A stretch of DNA of 64,000 nucleotides from contig JAGAQH010000002.1 of the NCBI GenBank assembly GCA_017622815.1, positions 1 to 64,000 of the forward strand, written 5' to 3'. This document shows positions 27,376 through 36,481 of this stretch, piece after piece. Source of the DNA: Bacteroidaceae bacterium. GTDB lineage: Bacteria > Bacteroidota > Bacteroidia > Bacteroidales > Bacteroidaceae. Position numbers and translations under genes: made by a program. Position 1 is the stretch's first letter; each line of letters starts with the position of its first letter. The notes beneath the pieces were generated by a model that was given only the letters and a program-made list of their open reading frames with translations, did no database searches and was not told where the DNA came from.

Positions 27376-28326
27376 ATGGGATTGTTTTCATTTTTCAGCA
27401 AGGAAAAGAAGGAGACTCTGGACAAGGGACTGGAGAAGACCAAGACCGGTTTCTTCGACAAGATAGCAAGAGCCGTGGCTGGTCGCGACAAGGTTGACGA
27501 AGAGGTACTGGACAACCTGGAAGAGGTATTGGTTACAAGCGATGTGGGAGTAGACACCACACTTCGCATTATAGAGAGAATAGAGCAACGCGTTGCCCGC
27601 GACAAATATGTCGGTACCGGCGAACTGAACCGCATACTGCGTGACGAGATAGCCCAACTTCTTACAGAGAATAACACCGAAGATACCGAAGGTTTTACAC
27701 TTCCCGAGGGCAAGCGCCCCTATGTCATCATGGTAGTTGGTGTGAACGGTGTGGGCAAGACCACCACCATAGGCAAGTTGGCCTACCAGTTCAAACAGGC
27801 AGGATTGAAGGTTGTCCTTGGTGCTGCCGACACTTTCCGTGCGGCTGCGGTGGAACAGATCGTCATATGGGGAGAAAGGGTAGGAGTGCCCGTGGTTAAG
27901 CAGCAGATGGGCAGTGACCCCGCCTCCGTTGCTTTCGACACTCTGCAAAGCGCAATGTCGCAGGGAGCCGATGTGGTGATTATAGACACTGCAGGACGCC
28001 TTCACAACAAGAAAGGACTGATGGACGAGTTGTCCAAAATCAAGCGTGTGATGCAGAAACTCATGCCCGAGGCTCCGAACGATGTAATGCTTGTTTTGGA
28101 CGGAAGCACCGGACAGAATGCCTATGAACAGGCAAAACAGTTTACCGCGGCTACCGAGGTGACAAGCATGGCCGTGACCAAGTTGGACGGTACGGCCAAG
28201 GGCGGTGTGGTGATAGGCATCTCCGACCAGTTCAAGATACCCGTACGATACATTGGTTTGGGCGAGGGAATGGAAGACCTGCAGCCCTTCAACCGTGTTG
28301 AGTTCGTTGACTCTCTGTTCAAATAA
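27376..28326 (+). CDS. ftsY: Signal recognition particle receptor FtsY
   Basis: 316 residues. The SRP-receptor GTPase that docks ribosome-nascent chain complexes at the inner membrane. An N domain (to ~100) precedes the G domain with G1 GVNGVGKTTT (~122), GAADTFRAAA, DTAGRLHNKKG (~204) and TKLDGTAKGG. The end GLGEGMEDLQPFNRVEFVDS is standard. The acidic A domain of E. coli FtsY is absent, as in many bacteria; a basic helix (FFSKEKKETLDKGLEKTKTG) stands in for membrane contact. It heads a run with rimO and two HU-type genes. Confidence 0.97.
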   Translation: MGLFSFFSKEKKETLDKGLEKTKTGFFDKIARAVAGRDKVDEEVLDNLEEVLVTSDVGVDTTLRIIERIEQRVARDKYVGTGELNRILRDEIAQLLTENNTEDTEGFTLPEGKRPYVIMVVGVNGVGKTTTIGKLAYQFKQAGLKVVLGAADTFRAAAVEQIVIWGERVGVPVVKQQMGSDPASVAFDTLQSAMSQGADVVIIDTAGRLHNKKGLMDELSKIKRVMQKLMPEAPNDVMLVLDGSTGQNAYEQAKQFTAATEVTSMAVTKLDGTAKGGVVIGISDQFKIPVRYIGLGEGMEDLQPFNRVEFVDSLFK

Positions 28327-28346
28327 TACCCCAAGTCCTGCTTGCG

Positions 28347-29636
28347 ATGAAGATAGACATCATAACCCTTGGATGCAGCAAGAACCTGGTGGATAGCGAA
28401 AGGCTCATGCGCCAGTTGGAAGCCGTCGGTTACGAGGTTACGCACGATGCTGAAGAACTCACCGGCGAGATTGCCGTGGTGAATACCTGTGGTTTTATCG
28501 CCGATGCACAGGAGGAAAGCATTAACATGATACTCGAACTTGCACAACGCAAGACGGAAGGCGACCTGAAGAAACTCTATGTGATGGGATGCCTCAGCGA
28601 GCGTTTCATGGACGAACTCGGCAAGGAAATCCCCGAAGTGGACAGATATTACGGCAAGTTCGACTGGACGCGCCTTCTCTCTGACTTGGGGCACGAATAC
28701 GACGAGAGCATAGGAAACGAACGCCATATAACCACACCGTCGCATTATGCATACCTGAAGATATCGGAAGGATGCAACCGTAAATGTGCCTACTGTGCCA
28801 TTCCTATCATCACCGGTGCACACCGTTCCCGCCCCATGGAGGAGATATTGGACGAGGTTCGCCATCTGGTGTCCTGTGGCGTGAAAGAGTTTCAGGTCAT
28901 TGCACAGGAACTGACATTCTATGGGTTGGATCTGTACAAGGAACGCCGCATAGCCGCCCTTGTGCAGGCAATGTCCGATATACCTGGAGTGGAGTGGATA
29001 CGTCTGCACTATGCGTACCCGACGGATTTCCCCATGGAACTGCTCGACGTCATGCGTGACAACAAGAATGTCTGCAAGTATCTGGACATCGCACTTCAGC
29101 ACATTTCCGACAATGTCCTTGACGCCATGCATAGGCACATAAGCAAGGAGGAAACATACAGGCTCATAGAGAATATCCGCAAACAGGTGCCGGGCATACA
29201 CCTTCGCACCACCTTGATGGTAGGTTTCCCCGGAGAGACCGACGAGGACTTCAAGGAATTGTGCGACTTTGTCCGTTGGGCACGTTTCGAGCGCATGGGA
29301 GCCTTTGCATATAGCGAAGAGCAAGGGACACCCAGTGCCAGATTGTACGAAGACAACATTCCCGAGGACGTGAAGCAGGAACGTCTTTCACGCCTAATGC
29401 GCCTTCAGCAGAGGATTTCCGCAGAAATGCAGGAAGAGAAGGTCGGCAAGGAAATGCGCGTGGTCATTGACCGCGAGGAAGGAGACTGGTACATAGGACG
29501 TACGGAATTCGATTCACCCGAAGTAGACCCCGAGGTTCTCATTCCCATATCGTCAGCCTCCCTTGCCCCAGGCATGTTTTGTAAGGTTCGCATCGTCAAG
29601 GCAGACGACTTCGACCTGTATGGAGAAGTGATATAA
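28347..29636 (+). CDS. rimO: Ribosomal protein S12 methylthiotransferase RimO
   Basis: 429 residues. A radical-SAM enzyme that methylthiolates an aspartate of ribosomal protein S12. The N-terminal UPF0004 domain starts MKIDIITLGCSKNLVDSERL; the radical-SAM cluster motif is C143-x3-C147-x2-C150 (CNRKCAYC). The C-terminal TRAM domain spans roughly 365-429. RimO rather than MiaB is preferred because of the GCSKNxVDSE start and the PAxLYED-like region (SARLYEDNIPEDVKQERLSR). It starts 20 bp after ftsY. Confidence 0.95.
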   Translation: MKIDIITLGCSKNLVDSERLMRQLEAVGYEVTHDAEELTGEIAVVNTCGFIADAQEESINMILELAQRKTEGDLKKLYVMGCLSERFMDELGKEIPEVDRYYGKFDWTRLLSDLGHEYDESIGNERHITTPSHYAYLKISEGCNRKCAYCAIPIITGAHRSRPMEEILDEVRHLVSCGVKEFQVIAQELTFYGLDLYKERRIAALVQAMSDIPGVEWIRLHYAYPTDFPMELLDVMRDNKNVCKYLDIALQHISDNVLDAMHRHISKEETYRLIENIRKQVPGIHLRTTLMVGFPGETDEDFKELCDFVRWARFERMGAFAYSEEQGTPSARLYEDNIPEDVKQERLSRLMRLQQRISAEMQEEKVGKEMRVVIDREEGDWYIGRTEFDSPEVDPEVLIPISSASLAPGMFCKVRIVKADDFDLYGEVI

Positions 29637-29675
29637 CGTTCAGATACATTACTCATTAACGAATCAGCATAAACC

Positions 29676-29948
29676 GTGAATAACAAAGAATTTATTGCCG
29701 AGTTGGCACGTAGGACTAAGTCCAATGCTAAGGAGACACAACAAAGGATGAATATCCTTGTCAAGGAAATCACAGAGCATCTGTGTAATGAGGACTTGAT
29801 ATCTATTACCAACTTCGGAACCTTCGAGACCAAGAAACGTCTTGAGCGCGTGCTTGTTTCCCCCACAACAGGCCAGCGTATGCTTGTCCCCCCAAAGATG
29901 GTTGTAGGCTTCAAGCAGAGTAATGTATTGAAAAGTAAAATTCAGTAA
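29676..29948 (+). CDS. HU/IHF-family DNA-binding protein
   Basis: 90 residues. A nucleoid-associated protein that bends DNA as a dimer. NNKEFIAELARRTKSNAKET starts the helical base, TNFGTFETKKR is the central strand region, and the arm ends with PKMVVGFKQSNVLKSKI. The best reading starts with GTG at 29676; no ATG fits the family N-terminus, so a GTG start is likely. It lies 15 bp upstream of a second gene whose first 90 residues are also HU-like, suggesting an old duplication or partner pair. Confidence 0.9.
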   Translation: MNNKEFIAELARRTKSNAKETQQRMNILVKEITEHLCNEDLISITNFGTFETKKRLERVLVSPTTGQRMLVPPKMVVGFKQSNVLKSKIQ

Positions 29949-29963
29949 TAAGACAGCCTGATT

Positions 29964-31217
29964 ATGGACAACAAATTGAGTATCCAGGATTTAGCGACAA
30001 TATTGACTGATTCCTATGGGATGGATGCCAAGTCGTCATTGACCTTTGTTAAGACTGTTTTTGAGATAGTGGAGGAGTTTATCGCGAAGGATAAACTTGT
30101 GAAGATAAAGGGGTTCGGTACATTCAAACTCATAAATGTGTCGGATCGTGAAAGTGTTAATGTAAATACCGGAGAGCGTATCGTCATTGCCGGGCACAGC
30201 AAACTTACCTTCACCCCGGACGCTGCTCTGAAAGATGCCGTAAACCGCCCCTTTGCTGACTTTGAGACAACTCCCCTTAATGAAGGTACGTCTATTGAAG
30301 ATATGGAAAGGTTCCCTGTCTCCAGTATGATAATGAACGAGCAGGTTCCAGCGGAAGAAACACAGTATTTTGACGAAACTTCCGAAGAATCCTCACTCAA
30401 GGCACAAGAAGAGCCGGCTGATAACACCGTCGATTCATTACAAGATGAAGTGGCCGGCATTGATGCAGACGACACCATGGCTTCTTCAGTTGATGCCGTT
30501 GATGACAGTTCCGAGGAAACAGCAGTAGGGGAAGAGGAAAAGCCTTCAACACGAGAGAAAAGTGCTTCTGCTGTTGTCATTCAGAATGATGCACCTGAAT
30601 CCCAAGGTCATTCTCTGCCCAAAGTCAATTCCGCTTACCCGATGTCATCGGAAAGTGTTCCCGAGCCCTCTGCACCATCAAGTAGCGGAAAGGCAAGGTT
30701 CTTCTACATCTTGCTAACAATTCTGCTGGTAGTAATATCATATATATGCGGACACTACCGGGTATTGGACATGTTAAACTTCACCATTTCCGACGATGCC
30801 GATAGCCAGGAGCCTCCATTGGTTGAGGTACTGCATCACGAACCGAACAAAGATGTTAACCCGACAGATACCGTTCCTGCCGACAGCATCGTACAGGACA
30901 GTTTGAAAGAAACAACATCAGACAGCATCAGAACGAAGCCTGTACCAGAAGAGGATTATGAGGAAATAGCAAAGTATTTCCCTCAGGTTCCCAATGGAGA
31001 TTACCTTATTATAGGTGATGCCGGCAAGGTGCACCACATGCAGGTAGGTGAGACTCTTTACAGAATTGCCGGTAAGGAGTTAGGCAGTCAGGACCATGTT
31101 CGCTATTTGATTGTCTTCAACGACTTTGAGGACCCGAATATAATCCATACGGGCGATCCTATAAGGATTCCCAAATTGGTACATAAGGTGACCAAAGAAA
31201 TCATACCACAACAATAG
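29964..31217 (+). CDS. HU domain - acidic linker - transmembrane helix - LysM fusion protein
   Basis: 417 residues in four parts. Residues 1-95 are an HU/IHF-like domain (KIKGFGTFKLINVSDRESVN). Residues ~100-240 form an acidic, Ser/Glu/Asp-rich disordered linker. Residues ~244-266 are one membrane helix (FFYILLTILLVVISYICGHY). Residues ~268-345 are a Pro/Asp-rich stretch and ~345-417 a LysM domain (MQVGETLYRIAGKELGSQDH, then NDFEDPNIIHTGDPIRIPKL). LysM binds glycan chains of peptidoglycan. The topology implied is HU inside and LysM in the periplasm, so the protein could tether DNA to the cell wall. That function is inference from domain order. A long perfect hairpin follows. Confidence 0.9.
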   Translation: MDNKLSIQDLATILTDSYGMDAKSSLTFVKTVFEIVEEFIAKDKLVKIKGFGTFKLINVSDRESVNVNTGERIVIAGHSKLTFTPDAALKDAVNRPFADFETTPLNEGTSIEDMERFPVSSMIMNEQVPAEETQYFDETSEESSLKAQEEPADNTVDSLQDEVAGIDADDTMASSVDAVDDSSEETAVGEEEKPSTREKSASAVVIQNDAPESQGHSLPKVNSAYPMSSESVPEPSAPSSSGKARFFYILLTILLVVISYICGHYRVLDMLNFTISDDADSQEPPLVEVLHHEPNKDVNPTDTVPADSIVQDSLKETTSDSIRTKPVPEEDYEEIAKYFPQVPNGDYLIIGDAGKVHHMQVGETLYRIAGKELGSQDHVRYLIVFNDFEDPNIIHTGDPIRIPKLVHKVTKEIIPQQ

Positions 31218-31266
31218 GTACGATAGGCAACACACAGTTACCTTCTTATGTACACCTCTCAGGTGA

Positions 31267-31324
31267 TTTTCCCGATGAACTGATGCTGGTATTATAATGT
31301 ATGGCACTCAGTTCATCGGGAAAA
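31267..31324. terminator. Long perfect hairpin between convergent operons
   Basis: 17-bp arms (31267-31283 and 31308-31324, TTTTCCCGATGAACTGA and its exact complement) enclose a 24-base loop. Because each arm starts with T's or ends with A's, it can terminate transcription from both sides: the ftsY run and the tilS operon converge here. Confidence 0.8.
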
Positions 31325-31402
31325 CTCTTGTATATTTGCTGCTGTTTTGACGCAATCGTCCATTCCCCTGTCAGGTTTAGCGGAGGATACTCCCACCTTC
31401 CT

Positions 31403-32620
31403 TTACCTGCAGGTAATACGTAATATGTTTTTGGTTGACTGCGTAATACGGTAACGGTTGTCTATTTCTCTTCCTACAAGCCAGACGATTCTTTGTGTAG
31501 CAGAGTCTATGGCAACAAGTTGTTTTTGCTTGTCAAAAAGACTGACTTTGCGGTCGGTCAGGTAATCGCTAACCAGTTTGCTCCCGCTAACAAAGCCAAA
31601 TGGCCGGAACCTGTCTCCTGTCTGCACATAGCGCAACTCAAGCGTTCCGCTGATGCTGTCTGCGTCAACCAGTGCCTGTTGCCTGTCAGTGAAGTCCTCC
31701 TTTCTTATTACTGTTCCGGAAGGAAGTCGGGTGATGACAAGTTCGGGGATACTTTCAGCATTGTCCTCTGTCTTTTCTTGTAGTATCCATTTTCCTCTGT
31801 CCATCAGCAGGCTGTGGGTTGAACTATGCCATATTTGTCCTGTGGCAGATTTTGTTTCATCGGAGCCATGCGGACGATGGGCATAAATGTCCAGTATCTG
31901 CTGGCGGCTGAATCCGAGAGGGGCGAGCCATTTATGGTAACTTGCCTCCTCGGAATCGGCATCAAGTTCCATACGTACATTGTATGCAGTACGTGCCAGG
32001 CAGTCGGTAATGTTCGGGTTCAGTTCGCGTAGCATGGGCATGACATCCAGACGGATGCGGTTGCGCAGAGCGTCGCGTTCAAGATTGGTACTGTCGGTAA
32101 CATACTCCTGATGTCTGGATGCCAGATAGTCCAGAATTTCCTGTTTCGTTATGTCAAGAAGCGGGCGCAGTATCCGCAGGCCATTGATGGTTCGGTCCGG
32201 ATGCATGGCAGCCAAACCTCGCAAACCCGTACCGCGTATAAGATTCAAGAGTAAGGTTTCTGCCTGGTCATCTTTGTGGTGAGCAACGCAGATGGCCTCG
32301 GCCTTTAGTGTTTGTGCCTGTTCTGCAAACCAGGTGTAACGCAGTTCGCGCGCTTCCATTTCTATGCTCATCCCATGCTTTTTCGCTAAGTTTCTGGTGT
32401 CGAAATGGCATACTTCAAGCGGGATGTTGTTGTCGTCACAGAAATGACGCACAAAGTTTTCGTCTCGGTCAGATTCCTTGCCGCGCAGATGGAAGTTGCA
32501 ATGCAGGGCGTGTACGTTCAGGCCCCTCTCCTTCATCATCAGAGCAAGAGCCACAGAGTCTGCCCCTCCACTCAAAGCAACGAGATAGAGCCTGTCTGGT
32601 GATAGTTCCTTGATAGTCAT
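31403..32620 (-). CDS. tilS: tRNA(Ile)-lysidine synthetase
   Basis: 405 residues. It converts the anticodon-wobble cytidine of a minor tRNA-Ile to lysidine, so AUA is read as Ile. The PP-loop ATP-pyrophosphatase motif is LSGGADSVALA (17-22 core). HHKDDQAETLLLNLIRGTGLRGLAAM and the RNxxR-type DALRNRIRLDVMPML are family signatures. The C-terminal TilS domain is present (LRYVQTGDRFRPFG). It is the last gene of the dnaN operon; its ATG is 2 bp from the recN stop. Confidence 0.95.
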   Translation of the reverse strand: MTIKELSPDRLYLVALSGGADSVALALMMKERGLNVHALHCNFHLRGKESDRDENFVRHFCDDNNIPLEVCHFDTRNLAKKHGMSIEMEARELRYTWFAEQAQTLKAEAICVAHHKDDQAETLLLNLIRGTGLRGLAAMHPDRTINGLRILRPLLDITKQEILDYLASRHQEYVTDSTNLERDALRNRIRLDVMPMLRELNPNITDCLARTAYNVRMELDADSEEASYHKWLAPLGFSRQQILDIYAHRPHGSDETKSATGQIWHSSTHSLLMDRGKWILQEKTEDNAESIPELVITRLPSGTVIRKEDFTDRQQALVDADSISGTLELRYVQTGDRFRPFGFVSGSKLVSDYLTDRKVSLFDKQKQLVAIDSATQRIVWLVGREIDNRYRITQSTKNILRITCR

Positions 32621-32622
32621 TG

Positions 32623-34284
32623 CTATAAGCCCAAGAGGGCACGTGCATTGTTCATCGCTTCCTTGGTGACATTGCTGCCAGAAAGCATATTGGCAAGTTC
32701 AGTGATACGTTCCTCCTGTCCGAGGTATGTGATGTGGCTTCTCGTGATTTTGTCGGTATCTTCCTTCCACACCTTGTAGTGATGTTGTCCAAGGGCAGCA
32801 ATCTGAGGCAGGTGTGTGATACTGATAACCTGTCGTCCCTGTTGTCCCATCTTGTGCATGATATTTGCCATGGACTCTGCTATGTGCCCCGAAACGCCGG
32901 TGTCTATTTCGTCAAAGATAATGGTTGGCAGCGACACGGCTCCGGACAGTATGGCCTTGAGTGACAGCATTACTCTGGCTGTTTCGCCGCCGCTGGCCAC
33001 ATGCGATATGTTCTGCATGTCCGAGCCAAGATTGGCCGAGAAGAGGAATGAAACCTTGTCCATACCTTTAGGGGTAGGTGATTCCGTGGCAGAGATATGT
33101 ACCTGAAAGCGGACATTAGGCATCCCCAGCATCTTCAGGCTGGATATTACTTCCTTCTCAACCTTCTTGGCGGCCATGCTACGTTTTTCAGTAAGCTTGC
33201 CGGAGATGCGTTCCAATAGGGAGCGGCACTCTTGTTCTTCCTTTTGCAGCTGTTTGATATATTCATCGCTGTTGTCCATCATGTCCAGGCGCTCCTTCAT
33301 CCTTTTCATCAGTTCTGTCAGTTCCTCGCTGCTGCCGACGTGGTGTTTCTGTTCCAGAGAGTAAAGGGTGTTAAGTCTGGATTGTAATTCTTCCAGGCGC
33401 ATGGGGTCATAGTCGATGGATTCGCCTTCCGACTCTAATGTGCCGGCAATGTCCTGCAGTTCTATGCGGCAGCTCTCTATTCGTTCTGCCAGTTCCTCGG
33501 CCTGCTGAAAGTATGGCTGTATGGATGAAAGTTGGTTGCGTACCTGACGCAATGTGTCTGTGACAGGGGTGTCACCTTCCGACAGTTGGCCGTACCCCAG
33601 CATCAGAGCGCTCTTTATGTCCTGGGCATGTTCAAGCATGTCGCATTGCTGCTGTAGTGTCTCGTCTTCGCCAGGTTGCGGATTGAAGTTTGCCAGTTCC
33701 GTTACGAGAAAGCGCAAGTAATCCTCGTCCTTCCTGCTCTCGTCGAGACTGCTCTGTGCCTCGTTCAGCGCTTTTACTGCCTGAGTCCATTTGTGGAATG
33801 CTTCGGAATAGGATTGTATCAGTTCCGGCATGGAGGCTACGGCATCAAGTACGGACAGTTGGAAGTCCTCCTGGCCGAGCAGAAGGTTCTGATGCTGTGA
33901 GTGAATGTCAATCAGTCGGTTGCCCAACCGCTTCAAGGCGTTGATGGTGGTGGGGGTGTCGTTGATGAAAGCACGGCTCTTGCCGTTGGCTGTCAGTTCG
34001 CGTCTTATGATGCACTCAGAAGGGTCAAAGTCCAGGTCCTCTTCTTGGAAAAAAGCCTCCAAATCATACTCCTCGGTATTGAATGTAGCCTCGAGAATGC
34101 ATCTTTGTTTGCCCGATTGTATGGCGGAGAGGTCTGCTCTATCTCCGGTGAGCAGACCTATTGCACCAAGAAGTATGCTCTTGCCGGCACCGGTTTCGCC
34201 TGTAATTACAGAGAAGCCGTCGTTCAAGTCTATGTCGAGACTCTCTATGAGTGCATAGTTTTCTATATGTAGATGCTTTAACAT
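32623..34284 (-). CDS. recN: DNA repair protein RecN
   Basis: 553 residues. An SMC-like ATPase acting early in double-strand-break repair. The Walker A is GETGAGKS (29-36); long coiled-coil arms flank a central hinge region; the ABC signature HVASGGETARVML and Walker B TIIFDEIDTGVSG lie near 440-480. The N-terminus MLKHLHIENYALIESL is standard. It is directly followed by tilS and preceded by the DUF4835 gene. Confidence 0.96.
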   Translation of the reverse strand: MLKHLHIENYALIESLDIDLNDGFSVITGETGAGKSILLGAIGLLTGDRADLSAIQSGKQRCILEATFNTEEYDLEAFFQEEDLDFDPSECIIRRELTANGKSRAFINDTPTTINALKRLGNRLIDIHSQHQNLLLGQEDFQLSVLDAVASMPELIQSYSEAFHKWTQAVKALNEAQSSLDESRKDEDYLRFLVTELANFNPQPGEDETLQQQCDMLEHAQDIKSALMLGYGQLSEGDTPVTDTLRQVRNQLSSIQPYFQQAEELAERIESCRIELQDIAGTLESEGESIDYDPMRLEELQSRLNTLYSLEQKHHVGSSEELTELMKRMKERLDMMDNSDEYIKQLQKEEQECRSLLERISGKLTEKRSMAAKKVEKEVISSLKMLGMPNVRFQVHISATESPTPKGMDKVSFLFSANLGSDMQNISHVASGGETARVMLSLKAILSGAVSLPTIIFDEIDTGVSGHIAESMANIMHKMGQQGRQVISITHLPQIAALGQHHYKVWKEDTDKITRSHITYLGQEERITELANMLSGSNVTKEAMNNARALLGL

Positions 34285-34347
34285 TGCTGTGTGGAAGTGT
34301 GATGTGTATGAATGGGGCTTGGAGGGACGTATGTGTTAGTGCCCGGC

Positions 34348-35247
34348 CTACTTCTTTATTTTCTCCCAACTTGGATTCTGGCTTGGGTTTATGGCAAACA
34401 GGATGTCATATACACGTAGGCGCTCCTGCTGGTTTTCGTGTTTGCTGAAAATGTTGACAAGTTCCTCTTTCTTGTATTCGGTGAAAAGCTGTGGCACATT
34501 ACTCATTGTGCGCGCTTGGCGGGCCTGGTCCAAGAGTTCCATGCTTTCCACCAGGGCCGTATGCGCCTTCTCTGTGCTGTCGCAAAGTTGATCCAATCCC
34601 TGACGATGGTACACATAGTTCAGTTGTCGCATGGCCTCCATGCTGCCGTCCATGTAATCGTTGAGCAGTGCAAAACGGTTATTGCTTTCATTGAAAGCGC
34701 TCCATCCGCTGTATCCCAGATTCTCAGCCTTGCTTACGATGTCCTCTGCAGTCTGCAACACCGGCGTTCCGCCTAAAGGCGCAAAGGTGTCCATGTCCAT
34801 GCCGATGAGCACGTGTGCATAATAGGCCAGCAAAGCCATAAGCTGATTGTCCAGATTGTCCGGATTGTATTCCAACTGGTCTGCCGGGTCGAACTTGAAG
34901 TTAAAGTGCTGGTCGCGTGTGTTGTAGAGCGAAGATGTGTACGAACTTCCCCAAACCGGACGGCTACTGTTAAGAAGCAGGGTACACTCGAATGCGCCAT
35001 CCTGAGCCGAATACTTGTTGATGGTTATGTTGAACGTACAGTCTATGCGCTCCACCTCATTGTACTTGACGGCAGTCCATTGTTTGGTGTTGAGAAATTC
35101 CTGCACCTTCTCCCTGAAGGTTTCACATGCCTCAGTGTTGGTGTTGCCTATTTGCGAAGTGTTTATTACGACCTTGGCATTAAGTTCCTGCGACATGGCG
35201 CATGAAGGCAATGCCATAAAGGCCAATATGGCAAAAAGTTGTTTCAT
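34348..35247 (-). CDS. DUF4835 protein, secreted
   Basis: 299 residues. Signal peptide MKQLFAILAFMALPSCAMSQ (a Cys is present but the usual SPI site after SQ fits better). The body matches DUF4835: ELNAKVVINTSQI, a beta-rich first half with LLLNSSRPVWGSSYTSSLYN, and LMALLAYYAHVLIGMDMDTF. The function is unknown. The coaBC-DUF4835-recN order is common in this phylum. The start overlaps the coaBC stop by 4 bp (ATGA), so expression is coupled. Confidence 0.9.
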   Translation of the reverse strand: MKQLFAILAFMALPSCAMSQELNAKVVINTSQIGNTNTEACETFREKVQEFLNTKQWTAVKYNEVERIDCTFNITINKYSAQDGAFECTLLLNSSRPVWGSSYTSSLYNTRDQHFNFKFDPADQLEYNPDNLDNQLMALLAYYAHVLIGMDMDTFAPLGGTPVLQTAEDIVSKAENLGYSGWSAFNESNNRFALLNDYMDGSMEAMRQLNYVYHRQGLDQLCDSTEKAHTALVESMELLDQARQARTMSNVPQLFTEYKKEELVNIFSKHENQQERLRVYDILFAINPSQNPSWEKIKK

Positions 35248-36437
35248 GGCATGAATCTCTTTATTATTTCCCTGGCAACATCGGACTTGCTTTGCAGGGG
35301 GAGGGATTCCTTATTGGTGGGGGTGATGATCGTGACCTTGTTGGTGTCTACACGGAATCCCGCACCGGCATCCTGCAGGCTGTTCATGACAATCATGTCG
35401 AGATTTTTGCGTGCCATCTTCTCCTGTGCATGTGCCAGTTCGTCGTGTGTTTCCAGTGCAAACCCGCACAGCCTCTGGTTGTCAGTCTTTATGCTGCCTA
35501 TAGCCGCAGCAATATCCTGTGTGGGGTTCAGCCTGAGCAGCAACTGTTCGCCTTCTCGCTTGATTTTTTCCTTTGCACACGTTGCCGGAGTAAAGTCGGC
35601 TACTGCGGCACACATGATTCCGGCCGTGCATGAGGGGAATATGCTTGTTGCTGCATTGTACATCTCCTCTGCGCTTTCAACACGCGTGGTGTGCAGCAAG
35701 GTGGAGTGTGGTAGTTCCAGTGAACACGGTCCAAGCACAAGTTCTACGTCGGCTCCCTGTGAAAGGCATTCGTTGGCAATGGCTATACCCATTTTGCCGC
35801 TCGAGTAATTGCCGATGAACCTGACAGGGTCCAGTTTCTCGTATGTAGGCCCTGCGGTGATAAGTACCCTCTGTCCACGCAATCTTCCTTCGCGACGGGC
35901 AAAGAACTCCTTTATTTCCTCAACAATGATTTCCGGTTCCTGCATGCGGCCCTTACCCTCAAGGGTTGAGGCAAGGAAACCGCTGCCGGGTTCTATAATC
36001 GTGACACCACGTTGTTGCAGCAGTTGCATATTGTCCTGTGTCGATGCATGCGCATACATGTCCAGGTCCATGGCCGGAGCCACAAGTACCGGGGCCTTCA
36101 TGCTGAGGTATGTGGTTATGAGCATGTTGTCTGCTATGCCGTGTGCCATTTTCCCTAATGTGCTGGCTGTGCACGGCGCTATGATCATGGCGTCGGCCCA
36201 CAGGCCAAGGTCCACGTGGCTATGCCAGGAACCGTCGCGCTGGTTGAAGAACTCAGACACTACGGGTTTATGTGTCAGGGCACTCAGTGTAATCGGAGTG
36301 ATGAACTCTTTTCCGGCCGGTGTTATGACAACCTGCACTTCAGCCCCTTGCTTTATGAGCAGACGGATAAGTGTGCATGCCTTGTATGCGGCAATGCTTC
36401 CCGTTATGCCCAAAACTATCTTTTTGCCTTTTAACAT
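35244..36437 (-). CDS. coaBC: Bifunctional phosphopantothenoylcysteine decarboxylase/synthetase
   Basis: 397 residues. CoaC (N-terminal, FMN-dependent) decarboxylates and CoaB (C-terminal) couples cysteine to 4'-phosphopantothenate, two steps of coenzyme A synthesis. The N-terminus GKKIVLGITGSIAAYKACTL is the flavin-binding start; the active His is in WHSHVDLGLWADAMIIAPCT. CoaB begins near RVLITAGPTYEKLDPVRFI and includes the NYSSGKMGIAIA motif. Fusion and length are normal. It lies third in the dnaN operon. Confidence 0.96.
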   Translation of the reverse strand: MLKGKKIVLGITGSIAAYKACTLIRLLIKQGAEVQVVITPAGKEFITPITLSALTHKPVVSEFFNQRDGSWHSHVDLGLWADAMIIAPCTASTLGKMAHGIADNMLITTYLSMKAPVLVAPAMDLDMYAHASTQDNMQLLQQRGVTIIEPGSGFLASTLEGKGRMQEPEIIVEEIKEFFARREGRLRGQRVLITAGPTYEKLDPVRFIGNYSSGKMGIAIANECLSQGADVELVLGPCSLELPHSTLLHTTRVESAEEMYNAATSIFPSCTAGIMCAAVADFTPATCAKEKIKREGEQLLLRLNPTQDIAAAIGSIKTDNQRLCGFALETHDELAHAQEKMARKNLDMIVMNSLQDAGAGFRVDTNKVTIITPTNKESLPLQSKSDVAREIIKRFMP

Positions 36438-36481
36438 TGATGCTTGTCTTTCCTTTTCCTGGGAGTGTTCAGAGTTACTGG

